From NCBI RefSeq assembly GCF_030445035.2, contig NC_080682.1, positions 31,788,770 through 31,852,769 on the forward strand: DNA of 64,000 bases. The letters run 5' to 3'. The number at the start of each line of letters is the position of its first letter. Position 1 is the first letter of the stretch. This DNA is from Dasypus novemcinctus. Lineage: Eukaryota > Chordata > Mammalia > Cingulata > Dasypodidae. This document shows, in pieces, positions 34,877-47,496 of the stretch. Below the pieces are notes generated by a model. It ran no database searches and was not told where the DNA came from. It saw nothing but the letters and a program-made list of their open reading frames with translations. A program made the position numbers and the translations under genes.

Positions 34877-35610
34877 GGCAGTTTGAGATTATTTTACCAA
34901 TCCAAAAAGGAGAAAGATTGTGTTTCAAACTAATATATTCCTCTGCGTATGATACTCTTTGATTGCATTGAATTCAGTTGATTAGATTACTTGATAAGAT
35001 TGATTTAGGGCTTCAATTGTACCATCAGGAGTATCTCAGGTTGCATCTGTAGAACTTTGCTGGGTCTGATAAAAATGGACTTTCAGGGAGTGACAGAGAA
35101 AGGATGGATCTTCCATGTTTGATCCTACTGTGTAAAAGAGAAGATTGCTTAAACATGAAGCCCCAAGAGGCTGGGCCCACCAAGCAGCTCAAGAGTAGAC
35201 CAGACCTGCTATATGCCAAATAGCTCCAATTTGAACTTCAGAAAAACGTGAAATAGCCTAGATTGATATAGGAGGCCTAAAAAGGAAAAAGACCTATGCC
35301 AGCAGAGAGATGACTACAGAACTGCTTAATCATGGGCCCAAGAGTCTGGGCTCTGGGGAACAACTCAAGAGAAAAGGTTGAGCTAGAGGGGAAGGCTGAA
35401 ACCTAGGCAGAAATCAGTGGCCATCTTGCTTCACCATGAAGGAACATGCCAGGATCAACAGGAGCTGACTTTGGTGAAAAAGTACTTCTATGGTGCCTTT
35501 CTTTGGATTTTTCATGGCCTTGGCTCTATAAGATTTTATCCCAGATAATTTTCCTTTATAAAAGTCAACAGATTTCTGGTCCTTTGCATCTCTTTGGCAA
35601 ACTAAAACAC
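34877..35610 (+). repeat. ERVL-like solo LTR
   Basis: Begins TGTGGCAGTTTGAGATTATT and ends CAAACTAAAACA after CCTTTATAAAAGTCAACAGA. Start and end agree with the LTRs of the ERVL-like element at 54363-57007 (opposite strand). No adjacent internal sequence, so it is a solo LTR. Confidence 0.65.
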
Positions 35611-35759
35611 CACTCTTAGACAAAATCTTTCCTAGAAGGCTAGAAAGCAAAATAGCATTACTGCATATTGCCATGTGCAAGGAAGGAAAATTAATTATTG
35701 GTTCACTTCCTTCTAAAATTGAGACTCTAAAAGTGTTAACAAAATAGGGACAAAACTAC

Positions 35760-36492
35760 TGTTTCAATTTGATAAAGGCTGCCAAATCAATATATGGCAA
35801 ATGGGTTGGCTTTAAAAATTGAAATTTATTAGGTTAAATGCTTGCAGCTCTGAGGCTGTGAAAATGGCCAAGTCAAGGCATCAAACAAAGCCCTCTCCCT
35901 GAAACGCTGGTGATTCCAGAATCCTGCCATGTGGCAAGGTACAGTGGTGTATCTGCCAGTCTCTTCCTGGCCTATCTGCCTTCTCCTCCTGGCCTACTTT
36001 TTCCATGCCAAAAATGTATGCCTGCACAATACAAAACAAAATAAAACAAAACAAAACAAAAACACACCTGCACACAAATTTTATAGCATCTTTATTCACA
36101 TTTGCCAAAAATATAACCAGCTAAGATGTACTGGGTGATCAGGCACATGACTGGGCATATAGGCAGCATTTATTCATCTCTCCCCTCTCCTCTGGATCTC
36201 TTTGTTAATTCTCATTCAGTCTGCTCCATCTGTGGCTTTTCTCTCTCCTGGATTTGATTTTAACTTCTGGAGGCTACTCTAGGGCACTGAGTCTTTTTTC
36301 CTGTGCCTGCGGCTTTCTCTTCTATTTATACAGGATTCCTGCAAGAGGATTAAGATCCACCTGGGATAAGTCCTACTGGAGCAATCTAATCAAATAGCCC
36401 TTAATTGATATAATCAAATCAAAGGTTTGCAATAGTTTCAATTTAGGGACATAATTTTCAAAGGTCTACATAAAAGACTCAAACCAACACAA
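35760..36492 (-). repeat. ERVL-like LTR, reverse strand
   Basis: The minus strand starts TGTTGGTTTGAGTCTTTTAT near 36492 and ends near 35766 with AATAAATTTCAATTTTTAAA, then CCAACCCATTTG, as ERVL-type LTRs do. The middle (about 36020-36110) holds an AAAAC simple repeat and what looks like a small L1 piece. Confidence 0.55.
36028..36062 (+). repeat. AAAAC simple repeat
   Basis: A run of AAAAC/AAAAT units, probably the tail of a small inserted retroelement fragment. Confidence 0.7.
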
Positions 36493-36784
36493 CTACTCTT
36501 ACTTTGTTTATAGAAAATAATTACTACTCCAATATCAAATTAATTTTATTCTAGGTTTTCTTGGTTTATTATTGAGACCACTGATAAATTTTATCTACAA
36601 AATCAGAAATCTTAAAGTGAAAAATCAATTATGTTATTAGTCAGAAAAATCATATGATGAACATACATAATTTCACAACAAAACTCTTCCTGTATTAAAG
36701 AATACAATAGATCTTGCTTACCACTAAACATAGTGTTAATTTAAAATCTTACATAAAATATGATCTGAATGGAAGTGAGAAGTT

Positions 36785-37700
36785 CTCTTTTCATTTTTTA
36801 ATTTTTAAAGAAACTTTAGATTATATAAATATTACATAGAAAATATAGGTGTTTCACATATGGCCCTCCTCTCACCTCCTCACCTTCCCACATTTTCCCA
36901 CATTAACAATAGTTTTCATTGGTATGGTATGTTTGTTACAATTGATGTATACATATTGAAGCATTGGTACTAACCATGGATATACATTAAGTTTATAGTC
37001 TGCTCTGCACAATTTTATAGGTTATGAACAAATGTATAATGGCATGTATCCATAATTGCAATGTCATGTAGAACAATTCCAGTGTCCTGAAAATGCCCCC
37101 TGTTACACTTATTCTTCCCTCTCCCTCTCCTCAGAACATCTTATGGTCACTCCCTTCATATCAATGATAAAATTTCTCCCATTGCTAAAATAATAATGTT
37201 TGTAATAGAATAATCACTCTATTAGTTCATTGTTCATTCCCTCATCATGAGGCACTCATTCCCCAATCATGGGGCATTGTCTCAGTGGGTGGGGATCTAT
37301 ACAGTAACTGAAAGAATATTGAATTCCCATCCTGGGGTGTCCTACTTCATTCTCTAATAGAACAGAAAGAAGCCCTTGAGTACATGGGCTGTGCCTAGTG
37401 AAGGAAGACAGTTCATTATGCCAGGCCCTTGATTTGAGGATTGTTCTTATGATCCTTTCCTTGTGAAATTGAAACTTAGCCTAACATTGTATATTGCCTA
37501 GGAGTTAGCTCCTGAAAGCCTCCTTATTGCTCAAATGTTACCTCTCTCTAAGTCAAACTCAGAATGTAAACATAGTACCTCCCTCCCAGCATAGGACATG
37601 ACTCCCAGGGATGAGCCTTCCTGGCACCAAGTATTATTACCAAGCACCAACTAGCAATGCATCTGGAAAAAACCTTGACCACAAGGAGGAAATATTAAAT
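36785..37700 (-). mobile_element. Lineage-specific L1 3' UTR, reverse strand, longer copy
   Basis: Homologous to 28886-29414 and 42537-43351 on the minus strand. It has the A-rich end at 36795-36840, the G-rich stretch at 36860-36900 (plus strand C-rich), and upstream phrases up to about 37700 (plus: CCTTCCTGGCACCAAGTATT). No coding frame is left. Confidence 0.55.
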
Positions 37701-37799
37701 ACAAATGGGACATTCTCTTTTTTAAAAAAAGACAAAATTATAATATGGCTGTCACCATATTATAATACAGATTCTAACCAGCACAATGAGGCAAAGAAA

Positions 37800-37990
37800 T
37801 GAATGAAATAATACTGCTTAACTTATTTGCAGATGACATGTTCTTTCAGAAACCCAAAGGTTCTACATATATTAAGAGAAATAATGTTACACAGAACAAT
37901 GTAATGACTAACAATAAGATTAATATACAAAAATCAATTTCATTTCTGTGAGTCAGCAGTAAACAACCAAAAATGTAATTTAAAGAGAAA
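37800..37990 (+). pseudogene. LINE-1 reverse-transcriptase fragment
   Basis: The plus strand at about 37817-37880 encodes NLFADDMFFQKPKGSTYIKR, the polymerase palm with the catalytic Asp pair intact. The next phrase (NIQKSISF near 37920) is also as in L1 ORF2. The remainder is frameshifted. Confidence 0.7.
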
Positions 37991-38029
37991 GACAAGATTT
38001 AGATTTTTCAGAAAATATTGAGAACTTTG

Positions 38030-38780
38030 AAATTTTCTAGAATTTTCTGTGTAATATTCTATTGCTAAAATGTTTCACAAAATGGTTGTGTAATTTTACA
38101 TAGCTAACAGCAATGAATAAAAATATCAGTTGATTCACAAACCCACTAACACTGGAATTATTAGGCTTTTTAAATTTAGGTATTCTAATATATGTGTAGT
38201 GGCATAACATCAAGGTTTTAATTTACATTTTTTAATGATTTATGATGCTGAGCATCTTTTCATGTTTTTACATGCCATCTGTATTTGGTAAAGTGCCTGT
38301 TCAAATATTTTTGTTTCTTTCTTTCTGCTTATGGCTTTTTCTTTTTCATTTTTTAAAATTACCTCTTTTCCAAAGAAGTTCTTAATTTTGAAACCATCCA
38401 ATTTATTTTACTTGCAGATTATATTTTTTGATTCACAGCTAAGAAATCATTGCCTGATCCAATATCAGAAATATTTCTACCTACTCATCTAGAAGTTTTA
38501 TATTTTTGTATGTGGTGCAAAATGATTCATTATTTTACTATTGTCCTTCATCAATAGCCATTCCTTCATTCGAGAAATAGAAGGTTATTTTTAACACATG
38601 AATATATAATCACTTCAGCAACATTTAATAAAAAGCTTATCCTTTTTCTATTGAATAGACTTTGCATCTTACTTGAAAAGCAATTAATTATGTGCATGTA
38701 TCTAAGTCAATTTATTTCTGAATTTTTCCTTATATTTTAGACTCTGTATTGGATATTTGTACTTGACCTATATCCCAAGA
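38030..38780 (-). pseudogene. LINE-1 remnant, reverse strand
   Basis: Plus-strand phrases such as ATGATGCTGAGCATCTTTTC and TTGCCTGATCCAATATCAGA are typical of the reverse complement of the L1 ORF2 3' portion. No open frame. Confidence 0.65.
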
Positions 38781-40239
38781 TGTTCAAAAGTAATAATGGC
38801 AATGATATATAAAATTCATCTTGCCAGAAGCCTAGTGGACATTCTCTAATAAAACACTGTCATTTCTTTACATATAACCCCAATGTCCAGTGGACTTTTA
38901 CCTCCTAAGTATCCTTAAAAGCATTTATTTTTATTTCCCTTTCTTCATTTTTTCAACTGTGCCTGTTGTTCAGATATATTTTCTCTTCTGAGGAGTTTAA
39001 AGTAAGTGTTAATTATTCTTCCGGCTCAACGTTTGATCACCTTAAATCCTTTCTCAATATTACATCCGATTAAAAGTCTTCGGAAATATTCTATACCCTA
39101 CACGATGAGTTTGATATTCCTTGGCATGATACCCATCATTTTATATAATCTGATTCCCAAATACCAATTTTGTCACATTCATGACCAGGTTCATTTAATA
39201 CTTTATCTTTAATAGTTAACATTGAAATTACTGTCATTCCTCAAACAAGTGATGCTGTTTGATATTTTGGTACTTTGTTGTTGTCTATCATCTCCATGCT
39301 GAGTGAAAGAATCAGTAAACATTAGTTGATTCTAGTTTCTAGGACTGAGAATGAAGGTGGGCAGGACTAAAGTCTTCCAGGAAAAGAGGAAGGGAAACTA
39401 ACTCTATGTTATGGATAAGGTTGAGATTGGCACCGAACTGTAGAATTCAAGAAAAATTGGTGTTCATTTGGTGAAAGATTAACCAAGGGATATGCATGAT
39501 ACATGTCATGATATGAGCTTTGTTGTGATGGATCCTCTCCTTCTCACTAAGTCAAGGATATTTACTAGCCCCAGTGATGCCCTTGATGCTACCAGTGATT
39601 CATTTGATCTTTTATCCCCTTTATTACCCATAATCTTTTGGTTCTGTGAACCGGGCCCCAGAGTGTTCTATACAGGAATGTAAAGCAGGCTTCCATAGAT
39701 GTTGAGCAAATGGAAAATGAAGTTTATATATTGTATAAGGGCAGAGCTTGCTCCTGGCTTTGAACCTTAAAGGCCAGGTGAAATCGTTGCTAATTTCCTA
39801 GGCAGGAATACCTGGAAAGGTAGAGAAAAAATCAAGTCATAAAGAACCTGGGAGAAATAAAATAAAAAGTTGCTGAGGAAAATGTCTTCTAGAAGATAAA
39901 TAGGGCAGTGTAAGCAAACATTCAAAGAGCTATTATGAGATGACTTTGAACCCAAGGGCTAGAAGAGCACTGATAAAGAAATGAGATGGTGAGAGTATTT
40001 TTGCTGTTCCCTCACTGTAGAATGTCTTTTCCTCTTTACTTACCTTGTTAACTGTTTACTAATCTTACAAGTCTAAACTTAGATATTATTTCCTCTAGGT
40101 CCTAACTCTGTCCTAGATTACTAGAAGTCACAGGATAATTTTAAAGAATTGAACAAAAAAGTGTCTATAAATACTTATTAAAATGTTAATAATCCAATAT
40201 ACTTTACATTAGGAAAATGTGTATAATAATTCCTAATTA
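38781..40239. other. Unassigned interval
   Basis: No gene and no confidently recognised repeat. Short open frames are without motif. Confidence 0.4.
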
Positions 40240-40600
40240 CATTATTTAATATAAAATAGGGGTGAACAGGTGGAGAACAGGATATTTGCAGAGCAGTGAT
40301 TCTTTTCTGCATGATACTATATTAGTGGAAAAATTGCATTATGCTCTTGTTAAAACCAATGGAACTATACAGCACAAAGAGTAAACCATAATATTAACTA
40401 TGGATTTTGTATAATAATAATGTATCAATAGGTATTCATGAATTGTAACAAATGCATCATACTAATGCAAGATGTTAATTATAGGAGAAATGTGGAGAGG
40501 GGGTATGGGGAACTCTATTTTCTGGAAAATTTGTTTATATCTAATACTACTCTAAAAGTAGTCTATTAAAATGAATAAATGAATGAATACATACATACAT
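40240..40600 (+). mobile_element. LINE-1 3' UTR end, plus strand
   Basis: AACTATGGATTTTGTATAAT, ATTCATGAATTGTAACAAAT, GGGTATGGGGAACTCTATTT followed by an A/T-rich end with AATG/ATAC repeats. Same family as the end at 33726-34645. Confidence 0.7.
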
Positions 40601-40664
40601 ATATAAATAAAAATATAAAACCAGGGGCTTTTGTTTTTTACTTTATATGAATCAATTCCTCTAT

Positions 40665-40760
40665 TATTTTTCCTCAGTTATTTGATTCAGACAAATTACT
40701 TAGTAATTCTGAACCTCACTACACTTAGATACTAAATGAAATAATCATGATTGAATGTTA
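40665..40760 (+). repeat. MIR fragment
   Basis: TTCAGACAAATTACTTAGTA with CTGAACCTCA follows the conserved core of MIR (GGGCAAGTTACTTAACCTCT). Old, present throughout mammals. Confidence 0.45.
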
Positions 40761-41039
40761 TGGATCTTGTTTTAGAATTAGTATGTTAATTTTCCATTAC
40801 GGTGACTTTTACATATTATGTATATAAAGGATACAATGTAATGTACTTATCTTCTCTTCTTTCCTTAGTTATGTTAGTAAAATTACAGATGAAAACTATA
40901 GGGAATATTTTCTTCTCTACAGAATAATGTCTGGAGAATATTTACCCTGACATTTAGACCTTATTTTGGTTTTCACTGACTATTCAATAAACTGAATTAT
41001 GCCTATACTTATTTGTGTTAACCACCTTAAAATAAATAT

Positions 41040-41640
41040 TTTATTTATTTATATACTTTTAGATTTACAGAAAAGTTGCAAATATATTAAAGTGTGCTCC
41101 CATACACCTCACACTCAGTTTCCCTATTATTACCTGTTATTATATCTTACATGAATGTGGTATATTTGACTCAATTAATTAACCAATGCTGATGCAATGT
41201 TATTAACTACATTCCATACTTTATTCAGATGTCCTTAGTTTTGAACTAACATCCTTTTTAAAATTTTTTTTAGTTTTTATTCCTGAATTCCATCCACATT
41301 ACCATATTATGCTTAACCATTATGTTTCCTTAGGCACCTTTGGATAGTAAGAGTTTCTCAGACTTCCCTTTGATTCATGACCCTGACAGTACTAAGAAGG
41401 AATGGACAAATCTTTTGTATGTTATCAATCAACCAAGGTTTTCTGGGAGTTTTGCAATGATTAGATTAGAGTTAGGAAGGTGTATGTTTGTTTTCTCCAC
41501 CACAATGTTACTCTCCCCACCCCTATTTTCCATTCTGTACTTTTTGGAAGGAAGTCACTATGTGTATTCCACATCATAAAAGGGAGGGTTATGCTCTACC
41601 ACCTGGAGAATGTTGCATCTATATAAATCATTTAGAATTA
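41040..41640 (-). pseudogene. Old L1M 3' UTR, reverse strand
   Basis: Plus strand: TAGATTTACAGAAAAGTTGC, ATACTTTATTCAGATGTCCT, GTTTCTCAGACTTCCCTTTG, which is the reverse complement of the L1MC/L1M4-type 3' UTR. Diverged, no coding content. Confidence 0.7.
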
Positions 41641-42536
41641 TTCTATATGAAAGATTTGTCTATTCTCCACCATGTATTTATTTTTTATTAAATCATTTGT
41701 ATCAGCACAGTCTAATGGACATTAATTTTATAATTTGGATTAAAATCTAAAACTGTGTTATTTATTCTTTTGCTTAGATTTTTTCAGGTAAGCTATTGAA
41801 AGCTATCAGGTGACTTCCATGGACCTTTGCTATATCTTCATCACTGTTTATGTACACGTGTCACGCAAATCTTTCTAGAGTCCTCTTTCCTTTTATTGAA
41901 CAATAGTTTTGGGAGCCGTGATCTGTGCACTGGATAAGCATGTATTTTAGGGCCCTAATAATAACTTCAATTGCCAAAAAAAAATAGACCACCTATTATC
42001 CCATAATATAAGAAAACAAGTTGAAAGACAAATGTCTTTCTCACATATGGCTTATATTTCTTAATTGGGAAGGAAGGGATATATTAGGGAATGATTTTTT
42101 ATTCATGTTAAATACACCTCAAAGGAAGGCAAAAAAAAGAGAAGCATTTCCCAGTAAAAATCTTGCATGATGGGATGAAATTGGAAACAACTTAAGTTGC
42201 CTTATAGCAGGCTGTTGAGAACCCATGCCTCTTTGTGAGATCAAAGAGATAATGTTTCCAGAATCCTCAGACAGCATTTTGGAAGCACCTTTTCTTCTAT
42301 TTTTGAATAAGTGGCTTCCAGATTACCTTGGGAATAAAAGAGGACAACTGAACATTTTAACTGCTACAAAGCTGGTAAAATTTTATATGGTAATAAGTTA
42401 TTTGAATTTATTAATACTCGAAGAAAGGGAATCTGTTCAATTCCATGTTAAGTGTCTAATACAAAAAATGCACTGTGGAAAGAGAAAGTACAGGCGCTTT
42501 TCTAGGACTGATTTACAATTTAAAGTGAAAGTTGGT

Positions 42537-43750
42537 GAGGGCTAAAGAGACCCACGGGTTCTATGGTCATGGCAGATGGGGTTCACTGCCATGTCAGATG
42601 GCCCTTCTTTGGAGCTGGTGTTTCTGCGTGATGGAACTGGACTCAGATGGGATCTCTTTTCACAAGACTTTCATGCTACTTTACTGGAATTGTAGTTGGT
42701 GTTGGTGTTTAAGATATATTTAGGGGATTTGAATCCCTGGTCTGACAATATGATAGCCAGGCCCTGAGCCTCAACAGACTTCAACTCCTACACTCTGATT
42801 TATTGGACTCACCCCACTCAGCTAAGATGGAGTTGAAGAAGGACAACTACCACACCATGGAGCCTAGAGTGCCTACAACTGAAAGTAGGAGGATTGCATC
42901 CAGTATCCATGTGGAATCTGAGCCTCCTCTTGACATAGAGGTGCAATGGACACAACCAATCCAAGGTCCACAGAGAAAAGGTGGCATTGGTGTGGGAAAA
43001 GAGGCCATGGTGGCTGATGGGTATGGGGAATAGGAGGAAGAGATGAGATGTGGAGGCGTTTTTGGGACTTGGAGTTGCCCTGGATGGTGCTTCAGGGGCA
43101 ATCACCGGACATTGTAAACCCTCCCAGGGCCCACTGGATGGAACGTGGGAGAGTATGGGCCATGATGTGGACCATTGACCATGAGGTGAAGAGATGTCCA
43201 GAGATGTACTTACCAAATGCAATGGATGTGTCATGATGATGGGAGTGAGTGTTGCTGGGGGGGGTGGGGAGTGGTGGGGTGGCAGTGGTGGGGTTGAGTG
43301 GGACCTCATATTTTTTGAATTAATATTTTTACAAAATGAATAAAATAAAAATGTTGTATCCTAACCTAAAATCTGCCCACTTCCCTAGTAACAGCTAACG
43401 GCACAAGACCACAAGTCCGCCCGCAAGCTTCTGCCAATCCCCAGCCGCCCCGTAGCCCTCACTCTTCCTGCTCTACCCCGCCCTCCTCATTCTCTATATA
43501 AACCCCTGCACTTCCTTAATAAATTAGACTTGCTCTGCACTCCAGACTGTCTCCGTGGTCTCTCCTTACCACGCGTCCTTCCATGCCTTAGAAGCCCCGC
43601 TCTGGCCCACTCCTCGCCTGGGTCTTAGAGCACCATCGTCGGCCGTGCCAGCCCCTCCGTCAACCCCCGCTGGCGCCTGACCCCTTTGGGCGCAAGCAGC
43701 CCATCATAAAAAAAAAAGAAATTTCCCATAAAAAATGAAAAAAATAAAAT
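42537..43750 (+). mobile_element. 5'-truncated L1 3' UTR with nested solo LTR
   Basis: The unit is bounded by an exact target duplication AAAGTGAAAGTTGGT (42522-42536 and 43751-43765), a hallmark of L1-machinery insertion. The L1 part (42537-43351) is the 3' UTR family also seen at 28886-29414 and 36785-37700, with a G-rich tract at 43250-43300 and an A-rich tail from 43330. The tail is interrupted by an LTR (43352-43706) and resumes to 43750. Open frames here (up to ~160 codons on the minus strand) are within the UTR and not genes. Confidence 0.8.
43352..43706 (+). repeat. Solo LTR, probably class II ERV
   Basis: A GC-rich 355-base block in AT-rich surroundings, starting TGTTGTATCC and ending CCCATCA (TG...CA). 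It contains TATATAAACCCC (43495-43506) and TTAATAAATTAG (43517-43528) about 25 bases apart, suggesting a TATA box and poly(A) signal with a short R, as in class II (ERVK-like) LTRs. It is flanked by TAAAAA on both sides (43346-43351, 43707-43712), a 6-base duplication typical of class II. The A-rich context makes that duplication weak evidence. Confidence 0.6.
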
Positions 43751-43765
43751 AAAGTGAAAGTTGGT

Positions 43766-46569
43766 AATAAAGGCTGTGTATGTCAGTTCTTGATGGGTGT
43801 GCACACTTAAGTAAGAACTATTGGTAGTTATTAGTGAGAAGGAAAAGCAAATTGAAATAATATCTGTTTGGTTGTTCCAGGAAATACTTCATGGAGGTAA
43901 TAATTTTCTAATGGATATAGTAGTTTGCAAGCTTCCCATTTCCTCAATGGAAAGTAAGTATAAAATAGCATGGGAACTTATAGTATTGTAAGTATGAGAG
44001 ATCCTCTTCAATTTTTTCATTCATTCTAAAATTTTAATTAAGTACCTTTTTTTATTCTAGATGCATAAATTTAGCAGTGAACAAATAGACAGATATCCAT
44101 ATCTGTCTATTTCCACTTATATTGCTTTGTTCTAAAGTGTGCCATTCTTATGGCATGTCATTCTACTGTATATCAATTACATGAATAATACACATAGGCA
44201 TATCTGACTGTTTATATCAATTTATCTATGTAAATATTTAGTTGATAGAAACTGAAAACAATTTTTCTTTTCTTTTTGCTGATGAGTTTTGACAAAATAT
44301 GCATTTAGAAAAATTCCATGAATGAAAGCAAACCTATAGTTAATAACAATGTGATGGTGTATGACGAAGAGTGCTGACTTCCAGAAATACCTATGTTTGA
44401 TTTATTACTATTTTTCTCAAGCTCCTGAATATTAATATTGCCCTAAGAATATTGCTGTTCTTCCTATCTCAGAATAGAATTTTGAAATCTTAGTGATATA
44501 CAAAAAATATATGTAATCAGATCATTTCCTAAGGTAAGATTTTTTAAAACTTTAATTTTTTAATACAGTGCATGATTATGATGAATTTTCAAATATCACC
44601 AAAGGGAACATCTCAAAATGTAAGGCTTCCTCTTAGCTCTGATTCCTAGAATGCAGTTTCCTTCCCCAGTGACTACAGTTATTATACCCTTCTTTGTTAC
44701 TCTTCTAAACACAAGGCACTTGTATAAAGGGTGTGTGTAATGTATAATATCCTCTTTTTAATAAAAATTTTACCATTCTAAGTATATAGTTTTGTCCTCA
44801 AATTTTATGCTTTACAATATATTTTAGAGACCATTGCCCATGGATGTGCTTCATTTTTATCAATGTTTACATCAAGGTGTCTTCTCTGATTTATTCAATC
44901 TCCTTCTGATAACATTTATTTCCCATCTTTTGGTTCCATGGAAAGGGCTTAAATGATTATTTATGTACATTTGAGTAAGTGTATCTGTAGGAAATGGGCT
45001 CACTGGCTTTATTTCTATGTGCCATTGTAACATTACATGTATTGGAAAAATCATCCCCAAGAGACTGCACCCACTTAAACTTCTACCAAAATATATAAGA
45101 CTGGTGGTTTCCCACATCTTTGCCAGCAGTACATGTTAACAAACATTCATTAAAAGATTATTTTACTAATACAGTAGATGAAAAAAATATCTAATTGTTA
45201 TTTTATTAATTAATTTAATTATAAATGAAATTGATTATATTTCACTTGTTTAATCCCTTGAGAAAGAGAAGGATCTTAAAATTGGTTCTTTTACCTATTA
45301 ATCATTTGTGCAATCATTTTTAATACTGAATTATGAAATCTATATGTGAAAACTAGAATTTTATATTGAAATAAAATTTTATTAATTTGATAATTCTTTT
45401 GCTTTTGATATTGTATTTTATGGGAAAATCAATGTGGTAATATACATAAAATAATAGCTGTATATGAATAAATATTAGTTCACTTTTTCTTTCTTTCTCT
45501 TCCTTGAAGTAGGAATATGGGACACTCAAGAATATTAATGAAAAAATCTATTTAAATGCTTCAGCTATATCACCTGCTGTTTCATGAGTTCTTTTTCTAA
45601 ATATCTGGTGCTTAAACTATAAACTTGAATTTTGAAAGAATATTCTGATTTTGGGCAAATGTTGCCCATCTCCTTTTCCTTTACTATAGATATTCTCAAT
45701 GTATCCTTGTGTCTTAGAAATCTTGATGAGAGAATCAGAAAAATAATAAAGGGGAAGAATATAGTTGTGGATTACATAGTCTGATAAAAAAGTAGAAGGT
45801 TGAATGAGAGGTTGAATTTAGAACTGGAAACAACTAGAAAGATTTGAGAGGTAAAATAAAAGGAAATATACCTAGTCACTTCAACAGATAAACTATGAGT
45901 ATGCTGGACCAAGATGAGAAGTTGTTGGTTTGTTGTTAATTATATTATTTGTCTCTGATTATTATCTAAAAATTGTTTGATAAGCTGAAATCTTGTTTAT
46001 TTGCCTATGCATATGTATGTATTTGTGTGTCTGTGCATGTTTTGTGTATAAGTTTTGTTAAGGAAGATGCTTTCAAATGTTTATACAATCATTCACTGAA
46101 ATTTTAGAATACTGCTAAAATAATATTTTATGACTGGAATACCAGATTCAAGAAATGTGAAAGCTCAATGAATTAAACTATGCATAGGTTTTTCCCTAAT
46201 TTTATAACACACTATCCCTGATGTTGAAAGATCCTGCTGAAAATTAAAGAAAGGCATTCAGATCAGGAAATTATGTACTTGGGCCAAATCCACAAAATTA
46301 AAGTTTATTATGACCGAAAAAATTTAATTTTTCATTTTTTTTCCTATTGAGCCACCTTATGCAATCAGGTAAATAGTTAGAACAAGTATTAGGAATTCCA
46401 TTTCACTAAAAAAAATCAATACACAGACTAGAGATGACCCTCTATAAGGGGAAATTCCATGTTCAAGCATATATTCAGCTCCAAATGTGAATACTTTATA
46501 GATTTATTTATTTTATTTTTTGCAGATGAATTATTTCTAAAATTTGCTTTTACCTAATAAGCTGAAATA
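43766..46569. other. Unassigned AT-rich interval
   Basis: No gene. A stretch at 44540-45150 has the look of an old LINE but I cannot name it. The remainder is low-complexity AT-rich DNA upstream of the olfactory receptor pseudogene. Confidence 0.4.
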
Positions 46570-47496
46570 ATGCAGCAAAACAGCAGTGCATATGAATTCA
46601 TACTGTTAGCATTGACACAAGATGCTTTGAGGTAGAAAATGGTGTTTGTTATCTTAATTTTGTATGCGGGAACCATGGTGGGGAATTTGCTCATTATTGT
46701 GACCATCAAGTTCAGTCGGGCATTTGGAAGTCCCATATATTTCTTCCTGTTTTTCTTGTCTTTTGCTGATATCTGCTTTTCAACTTCCATAGCCCCTCAG
46801 CTAACTGTGGATGCTCTCACTGCAAAGAAAATCATATCCTACAATGAGTGCATGACTCAAGTCTTTGAATTATATTTATTTGGCTGCATGGAGACCTTTG
46901 TCCTCATCCTCATGACTGTTGATTGATATGGGGCCATCTGTAATCCTTACATTACCCAACCATCATGAGATGGCAATTGTGCATTGTTTTGATTATTTTT
47001 GGTAATAAATATAAATGATAGTATCTTTCATTCATTCTACAGCTCAGATTGTCCTGGCCTTGAGATTACCTTTCTGCGGACCCAATTTGATTGATCATTA
47101 TTGCCCTTGTTGAAACTTGCCTGCATGGACAATTATGTGATCAACCTACTGCTGGTGTCCAATAGTGGGGCCATTTGCTCAAGCAGTTTCATGCTTCTGA
47201 TAATCTCATACACTGTCATCTTACATTCTCTGAGAAATCATAGTGCAGAAGGGAGGGGAAAAGTCTTCTCAACTTGTACCTTTCACATCATTGTAGTCAT
47301 TTTATTCTTTGGTCCATGAACATTCATGTATAGACGTCCCCCAACTACTTTTCCCATTGACAAAATGGTAGCAATATTTTACACCATTGGAACACCCTTT
47401 CTCAACCCACTCATCTACACACTAAGGAATGCAGAGGTAAAATATGCCATGAGAAAGTTATGGAGTATTAAAATTACCTCAGACATCAAAGGGTGA
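46570..47496 (+). pseudogene. Olfactory receptor pseudogene (OR4-like)
   Basis: A single-exon class II olfactory receptor relic of about 309 codons, the normal length. It has the N-terminal NSS glycosylation site, TM1 (YAGTMVGNLLIIVTI), the TM2 SPIYFFLFFLSFADICFSTS, the TM3 end MTVD-stop-YGAIC, the TM6 FSTCTFHIIVVILFF and the TM7 [15 protein letters not shown]. Lesions: TAG at codon 22 (46633), TGA at 46924 replacing the Arg of the DRY motif, a 1-base deletion near 46950, an 11-12-base deletion near 47105 and TGA at 47317. The odorant-receptor G-protein signalling role is lost. The motif set resembles family 4 (OR4C-like), from memory. Confidence 0.93.

Noticed and set aside
42818..43309. 163-codon open frame, minus strand
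   Set aside because: Lies within the L1 3' UTR copy, is rich in His/Pro/Ser from the G-rich tract, and the related copies at 28.9 and 36.8 kb are not open.
42537..43750. 3' transduction of a downstream LTR by L1
   Set aside because: The block has its own TG...CA ends and matching TAAAAA flanks, so a later LTR insertion is simpler; kept as the alternative to test.
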